From Tetrapyrgos nigripes (taxonomy: Eukaryota > Basidiomycota > Agaricomycetes > Agaricales > Campanellaceae), in contig JAACJM010000138.1 in assembly GCA_013368315.1 (NCBI GenBank), forward strand, positions 1 to 64,000: a stretch of 64,000 bases of DNA, given 5' to 3'. Below the pieces are notes generated by a model. The model ran no database searches. It saw nothing but the letters and a program-made list of their open reading frames with translations, and was not told the DNA's origin. The translations under genes were made by a program, and so were the position numbers. Shown here one piece after another: positions 11,846-22,006 of this stretch (the first letter of the stretch is position 1; the number at the start of each line of letters is the position of its first letter).

Positions 11846-13907
11846 ATGCATCCCTTGTTTACCGTCATTGAACTCCTGCATTTAATCTTTGGGCATTTGG
11901 ACCGAAAGGACCAAGTAACATGCACTTTGGTTTGTAAAACATTTTCTGAAGTCGCCCTGGATGTCATCTGGTACGAGGTTTGTCTCCCCTAGGCTGACTC
12001 ATAGGCTCGCAAACTCACTGACTATGGAATAAGGTTGAAAACTTGGCGGCTTTGGCAAATCTATTATCCCCGGTCAAGGAGAGGATATCTGAAGGAGGAA
12101 GGACTTCTTATGTGCGTAAATTCTTCAATCACAAGTACTGCAGGTGTTTGACCCACCTGTGCGTGCAAACTGTTGGTGTCGCTTTGAAAAGCAATACAGC
12201 GCTCGAGTACGGATTCTACGTTTCAAACACAGATTTGAAGACGAAGACGGCAATCGCATCTACGTAACCGACGACTATTCCTCTCTTCTACACGCTATTC
12301 AGCGTATACGATAATCATCGACTCTCCTTCCGAAACTTCATACTTTGGAGTGGGATGGTACACGACATGGATTCGCGGATAGCTTGATGTTCATGCATTC
12401 TGGCATTAAGGAATGCATTTTCAGAATTTTTGAAAACTCCATCGACTTGGAGGAATTCTCAATGCTGACTGATGCTATTCAGACTCGCATGCCTTCGCTC
12501 AGCTCAATGCATATGTATCTTTGTCCGTCACGAAGATTTGTAGAGCCCCTTCTGATTCTACTTAGGAATCTCAAGCACCTCGTTCAGATCGAACTTCCCG
12601 CGTTCACGGACATATCACCATTTTTGTCGTTGCTTGGCCCCTCTACCAGGCTGCAAACCCTCTCGTTCTCTTACCATGATCCTGAGCTAGACATAGGTGG
12701 GGTAGTTGGCGCTATGGCCACCCAGCCTCAGTGTAGTGTCTTTTCCGCACTTGACAACCTATCCTTATGCGTTGGCGGCTACTCATGCATTAGCCCGTTC
12801 CTCTCAAATTTCTGCCTCGCGAATCTACACATACTCACTGTTGAAACTACTGGCATTGAAAGCGCAGAGGCTGTCCGTCAATTCTTTCATATCATGCCAT
12901 CATTTGCACCGAACCTCGCTCGAGCTCTGCTACAGTATCCATCGTATCTGGAGATCGAGGAGGATATTGACCCGGATCCCCCACGCGACGATATTGTAAC
13001 TTTCGACCACTTTCGGGGGATCTTAGGGTGCGCAAAGATGATCCGCTTTGAATTCTACCATCCTTATCCCCTCGACCTTCACGATGCCGACATCAAGGAA
13101 ATATCAGTAGCCTGGCCCCAATTGCAGTATATTGACCTCTGCAGTGAGGTCTATATGGATACTCCTCCACTTTCAGCTATCCGCCTACCAACCCTGCACA
13201 GTCTCGTTTACTTGACGCGACAGTGTCCTGATCTCGAAACTATCGCCCTACTCATGGACACCAAATCCTATACGAGTCTGGACCCTTCCTACATCCTTCC
13301 CGAGCTTCTTCCTGCCTCAGACAAGCCGCTGTTCGTCGGTTGTTCCACTTTAGAACTTGACGATACTTATGCCTTTGCAATGTCTTTGGGTCAAATCCTC
13401 TCACCCCAATGCGAGCTTGACTGGTTTTGCTCCGATACTGGGCATGGGCATACCTCCCAGTGGAAGAAGATGGTCGAAAACATGTTTCCTTTGTTCTGCC
13501 AACTGCAAGCTACTGTACGGCAGCAGAAGAACAAAATACGTTTTTGCGACAGAACCATGATTCAGACAGTACCAATTAGGATACTGGAGGTTATGACCAG
13601 GAGGTTAATGGACATGCTTGTTGCATCGGGTCCTGCCAATTTAGGTGGTTCCGTGATAGATCTCAATGACACCTCTTCCTTTGCGACGTCTTTGGGTTGG
13701 CTTTGCGCTCCAGCTGTGCATTTGCCGGACGACACAGACAAAAAATGGAGTCGAGATGGAACATGGTGGATAACATATTGCCTTTGTTTTCCTCGTCACA
13801 TGCAGACCACGAAAAGGAAATCTCTGCACTGGAGCGCAAGCTGGCGTGAGCACAAGGCTCGGTTTCCGCTCAGAAGATGGAGTAGATGGCTACAAAAGGT
13901 GAATTAG
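11846..13907 (+). pseudogene. F-box paralogue with in-frame stop and duplicated, frameshifted C-terminus
   Basis: First copy of a local F-box family. ATG 11846 gives MHPLFTVIELLHLIFGHLDR and CTLVCKTFSEVALDVIWYE, a typical F-box, then an intron and the LLSPVKERI segment. A TAA at 12312-12314 interrupts the frame exactly where paralogues read QRIRPPSSPLLPNLH; downstream the same frame resumes SSTLLPKLHTLEWDGT. No GT-AG intron can remove the stop in frame. The middle (12345-13560) is a well-preserved LRR-like region. The C-terminal module occurs twice: once at about 13340-13550 and again, weaker, at about 13640-13850. The second copy needs a one-base shift in the A-run near 13744 to read RWNMVDNILPLFSSSHAD. 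It is probably a non-functional or truncated allele; a sequence error at the stop is possible. Confidence 0.75.
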
Positions 13908-14503
13908 AGGAGAATGACGAGGCTCAGTTGAGCTTTGGCATGTCGGGATGCCTATTGGGAATTGGGTGGAATATATACTTTGTACCTTGGTGTTACATCG
14001 CTGTAGGCGCATGATGTTGGCATACCGTAAGGAATGAGGACAGTTTGTCCAAGCAGCTTTTACCTGGTTGCTGCGGCTGTGCCTCGGACATAAAAGAATG
14101 CATAGCTGGCGGCCAATATCTGCGGAGAAATGTGTAAGTACGTCGTATCAACCCCAAAAGAAGCAATCCCAAACCTGACAACTCCCAGTACTAGTACGTC
14201 TCAGTACCACTCACATCTCTTGGGATTACCGACAGCGCAACACTGAGATATGCTAGTTTTCACCGAGTCGTCTTCTTCTATTACAAATCTCCAAACTTTA
14301 GACGTTTCAAGCAGACCATAGCAAGCAATATTTGGTGGGTGCGAGGAACTTGAAGCCGAGGAGCCAATTAGATGGGAATTGCGCTGATGTAATCAAGTGA
14401 ACTTTGAAACGAATCGCGCCTCTTCTCCCTCTTCTTCTCTCTAAACGCGCCCGTTTATTTCTGGACACGATTGTGTCCGTCTTCTGTCTGTCTTGGAGCA
14501 AAT
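13908..14503. other. Intergenic between two tandem F-box copies
   Basis: No convincing gene is seen. The minus-strand frame around 13993-14181 has no ATG start and no family resemblance. The stretch just upstream of 14504 should hold the promoter of the intact F-box gene. Confidence 0.4.
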
Positions 14504-16262
14504 ATGCACCCCGTGCTCCAGGTTGTAGAACTTCTTCACATCATATTTGAACACCTAAAACCGAAGGATCAGTTTTCTTGTGCCACCGTCTGTCGGCTTT
14601 GGTCCGAAGTTACTCTTGACATTCTGTGGTACGAGCTGGATGACCTCAAGCTGCCTGTCTTTGCCAGCCTTCTTTCCCCGTTGAAGGAGGAGGAAAATGT
14701 CAGTCATCAAGAGAATGCTGAAAACTCTGAGGACACCAAACTCTCATACGTGAGTTTGGTTCACTGGTTTCTTCTCTGTAACACGCTTGAGCTTTCTGTA
14801 GGCATTTGCCGATGATCCTCCGAACGCGAATTCGAAGGATTGGCGTCGTTTTGAATTGAACTATTGCAGTCGCATCCGGGTTCTCCGTTTTGAAGGAAAC
14901 TTGGAGGGCATGCATAAGCACATGTTCTCCCCTGTGCTGATGGCGCTTCAGCGCATCCGGCCGCCGTCTTCGCCTCTTCTCCCAAACCTCCACGCGCTAA
15001 CATGGGATGGGACCTTTTACGACTTCGCTCATAGCGTCATGTTCATGCACGAAGGTGTCAGGCACTGTTGCATGAGATATGGGATTGACGATGTCCCAAA
15101 GTTGGATCTGAATGAGTTTCCGCTCGTTCAGGCCATACAGACGCGCATGCTTTCACTGACTTCGTTGGAGTTGGAGATGGTTCCTTACGAAGAACTTCTT
15201 GGTCCTCTTGCGGAGCTGTTTGGATACCTCGTCGACCTTACTTCCCTTTTGATCCCTATATTTCCGGATATAACTCCCATCCTGTCTTCGCTCAGCAATG
15301 CGAAGAAACTAAACTCTCTCCAAATCACAGGACACGAAGACGATGTCGACAACTCCGTCGTCCAAGCAGGCGGTCAACTGGAAGGCGATGCTTTGAAGTC
15401 ACTTGGTGTACTTGAGATAATCGTTCAGAGTTACTTGAAAACTCTGAGCCCATTTCTCTCGTGTAATCATCTGGCAAGTCTTCATACACTTGAAGTCGAG
15501 TCGTGCAGTGTCGAGACCGCAGTCACTATTAAGAATCTATTCCAGCTTGTCCCATCCTTTGCCCCAAATCTCGTCGGATGCATGTTTGGATTCCTTGAAA
15601 ATGGAGAGGAATGCAGAGAGCATTTTGAGTCCCACCGCATTTACTCTAACTCTCTCACCCTCGATTCCTTTCGAGGAATCTTGCAATGCCGTGGAATTGA
15701 AGCCTTTCAGTTGGACCATCCAAACCTTCACCTCACCAATTCCGACATCGAGGAAATCGCTTCAGCCTGGCCTCGGCTCAAATCCTTTGAGGTATACAGT
15801 ACCCTTCCCTTCCATGTTCGGGACATCCCAACGCCCACTCTCCGAGCTCTCTTCACTCTTACACGTTTATGCCCCAACCTTGAAGAGGTGGGCTTGCTCA
15901 TGGACACCGATCTTTTTAATGATTCCAAGGACAGGCCCGCTTACGCTAATATGGTCATAAGCGCTGCCCGTCCTAATCTGATGAATCTGGAAGTCGGCTG
16001 TTCGGAGATAGGACCCGGAGACGCAGCCAGCGTGGCAAGGACTTTGAGTCACGTTTGTCGACCTGATTGTCAACTTTCGTGGGCAGACACAGGCAGAACG
16101 ATGATGGCTAGGTGGAAGACAGTGGAGGAAAATCTACCGCTGTTTTCCAGACTACATGCGACGGTGAAGGATCAGAAGACCAGGATTTCGTTTCTTGAGC
16201 AGGAACTGGAGACTTTACAGGAGAGGATATCAGGATACCAGGGGGCTTGTGGGGGGCTTTGA
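14504..16262 (+). CDS. F-box / LRR-like protein, intact family member
   Basis: About 568 aa in two exons with a 52-bp intron (14750-14801). The F-box is residues 1-50 (MHPVLQVVELLHIIFEHLKP; CATVCRLWSEVTLDILWYEL) and would bind Skp1 in an SCF ubiquitin ligase. A long leucine-rich substrate-recognition-like region follows, with recurrent family blocks LLPNLHALTWDG, FMHEGVRHC, FPDITPILSSLSN, LVPSFAPNL and ASAWPRL. A short coiled coil ends the protein (KDQKTRISFLEQELETLQER). The start is chosen at ATG 14504 because all paralogues begin MH-x-x-x-QV. It lies directly downstream of a broken copy in the same orientation, suggesting tandem duplication. The substrate is unknown. Confidence 0.82.
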
Positions 16263-16846
16263 ATACTCGCGACCAGTGGCTGTCTACATCTCATAGCGAA
16301 AGGGTTCCATCTACCATCTGTTTCTTGCCACTTGTTATTTCCCTGTCGGTGGGATCACTGTGGTGAAAATATTGATCAGGAGGTTTTGGATGCTTGTTTC
16401 TACGGTACAAAACATTATTAGCACAATACTTCTGTTCACCGTCCAATTACCATGTACATAGTACCTAAGTACTCTTGACTCGTCTTGAGTCTTCAAGAAT
16501 TTTCGGCAATTGCGATCACATGCTCTAGCCTAAGCCTTGCCCTCATGTTTATCCGCATCAAATTTTAGGACATGCCCCGCCCTGGCACTCTCATATTTGT
16601 CACCGTGCTTCCATGAACGTTTACAGGTATGTGTCCTTTCCATTGTCTTGCCGGGTTTTCAAGCTGAAAAGAAGTCCATTGTGAACATATAGCCACTGAA
16701 CTTGCATATGAAGACCCCTGAAAGCTAGTCTCAGACCGTTTTTCACGAGACCTAGGCCTAAAGCACCAAAAGCACTTTCAAATCGGTCAGCACTTTGATT
16801 TGAAGCTCATGTCTGATTTCGCTGACGCGTTTTTCCGATTTACAGC
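16263..16846. other. Intergenic
   Basis: Between two same-strand F-box genes. Nothing gene-like is seen on either strand. The TTTACAG just before ATG 16847 could be the acceptor of a 5' UTR intron. Confidence 0.4.
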
Positions 16847-18661
16847 ATGTCCGACGAACCGACAATCTCGCTTTGCGACCACTGCATCTGCTCCATCCCA
16901 GAGTATCACGACTCTCAAGCCGAATCGATACTAGACCAGTTGCGCGCGTATCGCACACCCTCTGATTCCGAAGCCGCTCACTTTCATACTGATATCGACT
17001 TTTCCGAGCGCGTCATCCAGAAATACGAACAAGAGATCACAAAATTGCAACAACGTATCGAGGTCTTGCAGGCGCAGAGAGATTTGGCTAAGCGGGCGAA
17101 AGAAACGCGTGTAGCGCTGCTCGCTCCTATCAAAAAACTTCCTATTGAAGTTTTAGAGTGGATATTGACCCTAGTTTGTTGTGGAGAAGATGTATCATGG
17201 TACACGGACGATTGCCCATTCTTCGTATTCCCGTTCACTCTCGACATCGCTCATACCTGTTCAGTGTGGAGGAAGCTCGTTCTTACGAAAGGCGAGTTGT
17301 GGTCAAATATCGATCTGCTTTTCAGCCCAGTCCAAATGCCTCGAGATGTCGATAAGCCAATCAAACTCCTGACCAGCTACCTATCCTACTCCAAATCGGC
17401 TCCTCTCACTATCAGTATCCGCGCGTATCCGAGTCATACACAAGCCATACCTGAACAGGATTCCGAGAAGTTTGATGATCTAGTACGGCGAGTTCTTTCC
17501 GTGCTTCTTGGACAAGCTGGTCGGTGGAAGTGTGCGGACTTGACATTGGACTCTGAACTCTTCAAGTATCTGGACGAGGAGTTTCTCGTTGCTTCTAAAG
17601 GCTCATCGGCCCTCTTTTTCCCGCTGCTCGAGACTCTGACGTTGGATTGGGACGGCACGGGTCCAGGGCACGAAGCTAGCCCAGAAAGGTGGTCGGCGCT
17701 TGGGGACATCTTCAAATCCTCCTTGATCCATCAGATATCTCTCCCGTCCTACAGCCCCGAACTTCAATCTTATTTACCATTCTCTCAAATAACCTCACTC
17801 GACATAAAGGAAGTTGACCAATCCGATCTCCTCCTGACTCTTGATGCCTGTCCGGCTCTCCAGCGTCTCAAAGTGCAGAGCTATGAGGCACTTTGTCTGC
17901 CTATAGACGAAACAGTCGTATCCTGCATCCAATTGATTGCAATTCATCTCTACGTGGAGGCGCCAGGAAAGGAGGACGTTGGGCTGGAATTGTTTTCGTG
18001 CTTGCATGCTCCTGCTTTGCAGGAGCTACTTGTTCATCGAAAGCAGGGGAGGGTTAGATGGTCTCGTCAGGCTTTCGCATCAATGATATCCAGGTCCTCA
18101 TGCCGTTTGCATACCCTCTCCATCCGCGGTGTTATCACCTTCTTTGAGGACATTCAGACCATGCTGCGACTGTCACCCGATCTTCTGCATCTGGAGTTCC
18201 ACGAGATCGTCACTTCCAATGACGGTCTTTTGTTACCGCTCGCTCGCATCCTAACCTGGACCACTGCTACGATTCCCGATCACTACCGGGACGAATTTTG
18301 GGATGTTGTAGACTTGGCGACGTCTCCTTTGCATATATTTGTTCCTCGACTTGCATCTTTGCATCTTGCAACTGGGTTTTCTTTTGATACCGATCTCAGG
18401 GATTCCGTTAATGAGATGCTGCGGTCACGCACGTCCATGAATGCTGCTGATGGCCCAATGTTACCCTTTGCATCGATCGACAAACCATCTCCAAACACTA
18501 CGTTGACCGGCACAACCCAACCTGTACAATCAAAACCGACTTTCCTGAAGGATTACAAGCTTTGGTGCGGCTGCACACATGATTCCAACTCTGCAAATAC
18601 CCTTATTACGACCGGGCGACAGCTCGTAATGGAATACTCTACGCCGACGCAGATAGAATAG
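16847..18661 (+). CDS. F-box protein with N-terminal coiled coil (unrelated subfamily)
   Basis: Single-exon gene of 604 codons. The N-terminus has CDHCICSIPEYHD and a coiled coil (about residues 60-90, QKYEQEITKLQQRIEVLQAQ), then the F-box-like core LLAPIKKLPIEVLEWILTLV and TCSVWRKLVLTKGELWSNID. A long LRR-like C-terminal half follows. This arrangement (short header, coiled coil, P-x-E-x-L-x-x-I, W-R-x-V) is the very common Agaricomycete F-box type, distinct from the MHPxLQV family beside it. It presumably acts as an SCF adaptor with an unknown target. No introns or breaks are seen. Confidence 0.82.
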   Translation: MSDEPTISLCDHCICSIPEYHDSQAESILDQLRAYRTPSDSEAAHFHTDIDFSERVIQKYEQEITKLQQRIEVLQAQRDLAKRAKETRVALLAPIKKLPIEVLEWILTLVCCGEDVSWYTDDCPFFVFPFTLDIAHTCSVWRKLVLTKGELWSNIDLLFSPVQMPRDVDKPIKLLTSYLSYSKSAPLTISIRAYPSHTQAIPEQDSEKFDDLVRRVLSVLLGQAGRWKCADLTLDSELFKYLDEEFLVASKGSSALFFPLLETLTLDWDGTGPGHEASPERWSALGDIFKSSLIHQISLPSYSPELQSYLPFSQITSLDIKEVDQSDLLLTLDACPALQRLKVQSYEALCLPIDETVVSCIQLIAIHLYVEAPGKEDVGLELFSCLHAPALQELLVHRKQGRVRWSRQAFASMISRSSCRLHTLSIRGVITFFEDIQTMLRLSPDLLHLEFHEIVTSNDGLLLPLARILTWTTATIPDHYRDEFWDVVDLATSPLHIFVPRLASLHLATGFSFDTDLRDSVNEMLRSRTSMNAADGPMLPFASIDKPSPNTTLTGTTQPVQSKPTFLKDYKLWCGCTHDSNSANTLITTGRQLVMEYSTPTQIE

Positions 18662-18921
18662 AAATTAGAATAGGATGCCAGATACCATAGGACGCTAGCT
18701 TACATGTAGCGATACCAGAAGCTACTGCGCCATCAAGCGCCATTCTCTCGATAGACTTCGAAATGCAATACCAGTGTTCTTGAAACCCCATCTCCGTATT
18801 GAGTCAAGTCAGCAGCTCTGTACTCCAGAAGTAGGACAACATCAGGGTACTGTCGAAGATAGAAATACAATTTCATTTAGCGATCATTCACTGCGACCCG
18901 AGTATCACTATTACAACCAAA

Positions 18922-21435
18922 TCATAGCACATATCTGAAGTCTCGATTTTGTCTGTCAGTGAGATCCAAGAATTCCTACAACACAAGGTATCAGAAAAAA
19001 AACAGCAATGAGATTGAAAAGACGACCCCACCTTCTCAACCTTGACTTCCTCCGTCTTTCCTTCCGGCCCCATTCTCTCAATGTACACATCGTCATAAGT
19101 ATCATCGTGCGGTTCCATATCCCTCTTCTTGTTCTCCCTGTTCAACACAAACCTGATAGTCATAACGAGAGCCATACAACTGGTGTAGCAGATGCCAATG
19201 ATAATCCAGGGGACATGGTTTCTATTACCGAAAGAATCTGAGCCAGATTCACAGCGTGATAAAAGCGGGTTGACAAACCTGGGCTTGTATTTCTCTTGCC
19301 ACATGAAAGGGGCAGCGGCATTACCGATGCAGTAAGCGCAAAGCATGATGGTATTAGTCGTAATTCGTTTTGTGTGCCCAGCAGTGACAGTAGAGAGCCA
19401 GGACAGAGACAGCACTAGATGTAAAGTTTGAGAAAGATCTAGAGTGGCTCGATGCTGGATTCCTCACCGAAACCAGTAGTACCAACACCTGAGTTATCGC
19501 AAATATGTCCATCAACTTTTGCACCGCACTCAAAAGTCCAGAAAGGTGTAACTCACCCGTCAACCATTGAGCAAACAGCAATCCGACTTTATCACTCCAT
19601 GGTAGAAAATTAATCAAGAAGACGCCTAGTAGATTGGGAATGAAGTATATGAAAGCCACGTAGGCCCTAGAGTTAGGAATGCGCGCAGCAAGGGTAACAC
19701 CAGTCCAAATGGTAACAATTTCGACTAGGCCATCGACGCATCCAAGAAGTGTCGTCTGTAGATTGTTAAATCCGAAAGACATTTCAATTATCAATCTTTG
19801 ATTGGTCAAGGAGTTTGGAACATTGTCGAGGGCAGAGAAGAGAGCGAATAGCCAGGTTTTTGGGTCAAGTAGTGCCTCAACCATCCTGAGGTACAAAACC
19901 CTTGTTAGTAACACTCAAAGGGCAGAGACTGTTCCAAACGTACTGCTCCTTCTTGAAATGTTTATTCTCCACACCTGTTTGGTTTTTCTGTCAAAGATGA
20001 GACAATGTCAAATGTGCTGGAGACAGCATTCACACCTTGATTCTCTGGATGGCTATCCGTTTTTCCTGATCAGAGAGGAACCACGCATTTGTCGGAGAAT
20101 CTGGAAAGAAAACCCTGCAATGCTCAGGTTAAACTCGAATGTGACAAATTTTCCTGTCACAGCGAGACATTGGACTAACCAAAAAGCAATTGAGGTTGCG
20201 AAAGTGATCAATCCAGTTATTATCATCAACCTGCAGACCGAGTCAGATAAACATAACCAGGAGTCGATTTCAACGTACCATTGCCAGGGCTGAACAGAGG
20301 TGGTCTTGATGTGTAGAGCACCGAAGGCGAGAAATCCGATGATGATTTGGGCTGCTCGTCCGATTAAGTATCTGCAGTTCATGGAAACGTGATTTTGGAC
20401 GCTGACCTGTACCATTCATCAAAACTGACGAAGAGTCAAGTTGTCAATACGTCTTCTACCGATACAGAGAAGAAGCTTACACCAATAACCCACTCTCAAC
20501 GTCTGTTCCGTCCGAGTGTAAAACATAGAACTGACAATTAGAAATCCGGCCGTGATTGATCCTTCGCACATTCCAAGAATGATTCGGACGATGAAGAGGC
20601 CGGCAAAATTGTGACAAGCAGCATGGGTGCATAGAGCGACGGACCATACGAATATGTTCAGACTGTAAAGTTGGTTGTCAGTTGTACATCAGTCTTTGTT
20701 ACACTGGAATACTAACCTCATCCACTTTCCGACTGGGAAACGTTGCAGGGCGAGGTTCTGAGGATATTCGAAGACCAGGTAGCTGAGATAGAATATCGTT
20801 CCAAGCCTGTAATCTTCAAGTAAGTGGCATGTCTTCGAGGTCAGCATTTGATCGATACCAATTGTACCTGGAAGTTCAGTCATGAGTACGCCTATGTGCT
20901 GAGATGAACAATACACACTGATTGTTTGTGAGATGGTTTGCTTCTCTGCGACAAAACTTGTCAGAGCAAGGTTTGGAAAATTAACCGCCGGCAGTAACGC
21001 ACCTGATACCAAGAATCGCAGAGCTGCCCAACGTGGTCTTATCCATAAATTGCACCCTAAATATCTATGTATAATGTCATTGCACCGTTATTGCAAACCT
21101 CTCGCATACCAGTAGAGAACTGTCAGGTACAATGCAAGGGTTCAGACTTCCAAGCATGGATCATAGTAAACGCAAAACGCACTGCACATCAACGGAAGAA
21201 TGTGTATATCTATCTTCCTCCTTTTCGTTCCGGTCAGTCTGTGAGCTAGGCTGGCCAGAATGAGCACGTACCGAACCCTAAGAGCCTCTTTTGGATCAAT
21301 CTCTGCACCATCGCCTACAGCGAACTTTGCCGCGGTATCGACTTCGTTCAGCTTGGCTGAAAACTTAATATGATGCATCCTTTCTTCGTGCTCTACGCTT
21401 CCTTCCACAACGTCGCGTTTTTCGCTCATATCCAT
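18922..21435 (-). CDS. MFS transporter, allantoate permease (DAL5)-like, copy 1
   Basis: Anion:cation symporter-type MFS protein of the plasma membrane. The protein starts MDMSEKRDVVEG (first ATG 21435) and has about a dozen short introns. Signatures are KIDIHILPLMC, QFMDKTTLGSSAILGI, FYLSYLVFEYPQNLALQRFP, FVRIILGMCEGS-type helix, FPDSPTNAWFL, SALDNVPNSLTNQR, GHTKRITTNTIMLCAYCIGN and NHVPWIIIGICY. It ends EFLDLTDKQNRDFRYVL before the stop at 18922-18924. These are typical of Dal5/allantoate and nicotinate-type permeases; the substrate is unknown. One exon is only 10 nt (21110-21119). A tandem paralogue follows upstream at 22007-24398. The reading frame appears intact. Confidence 0.85.
21110..21119 (-). 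other. 10-nt microexon in MFS copy 1
   Basis: The minus-strand exon TTCTCTACTG joins LPLMC to VQFMDKTTLG as MCILYWVQFMDK. It is flanked by an acceptor (ctgacag) and a donor (gtatgcg). Skipping it or retaining either intron breaks the conserved LYW-x-QFMDKTT sequence. Copy 2 has the same microexon at 24088-24097. Confidence 0.75.
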
Positions 21436-22006
21436 CGTGCTTTGCAAATTATGCAGAAAGTGCCGAACGTAGAACCGTTGTGTAGACGAAGTGTCGTCCT
21501 TGCAGTCGGAGTGGGACGAGTGGGGTAACGGGAAGTCCGGAAAGACTAACTGAATCTACGTCAGGATCTTCTACTTATAAGAATCCCAGCTGTTCTATGT
21601 ATATTCCATCTTCACTCACAATGCATACGAAAACTGGAGCGTCTGACCAGACCGGCCCACACGGCAAGACATTTTTGTATCGGTATCAAAAGGTATTTGC
21701 GTATGTCATGGATCCCTGTACTAGTAATTGACTAGTAGCATGCTTCTATTGGGTTTTGAAGCCAAGAGGTTAACGTGAGCGAGAGAGTGTTCGCACTAGC
21801 GCAATAGAGGAAGGAAACAAGCAGAATTCGTGTGAAAAGTAGTAGTCGCGGTCTAAATGGCAAACGTTCTCGAAAGCTACAATAATCTCTATTCCCTCTA
21901 ATATATAAACTCCTCCCTCGTTATCATGCAAGACATAAAAATACAGCTACCCATAGTCGGTATCGTAAAACTAAGGTATTTCGTCAATCGCAAGCACAAC
22001 CCGTCA
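21436..22006. other. Promoter/terminator spacer between tandem MFS genes
   Basis: It contains the 5' region of MFS copy 1 and the 3' end of copy 2. No other gene is visible. Confidence 0.4.
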
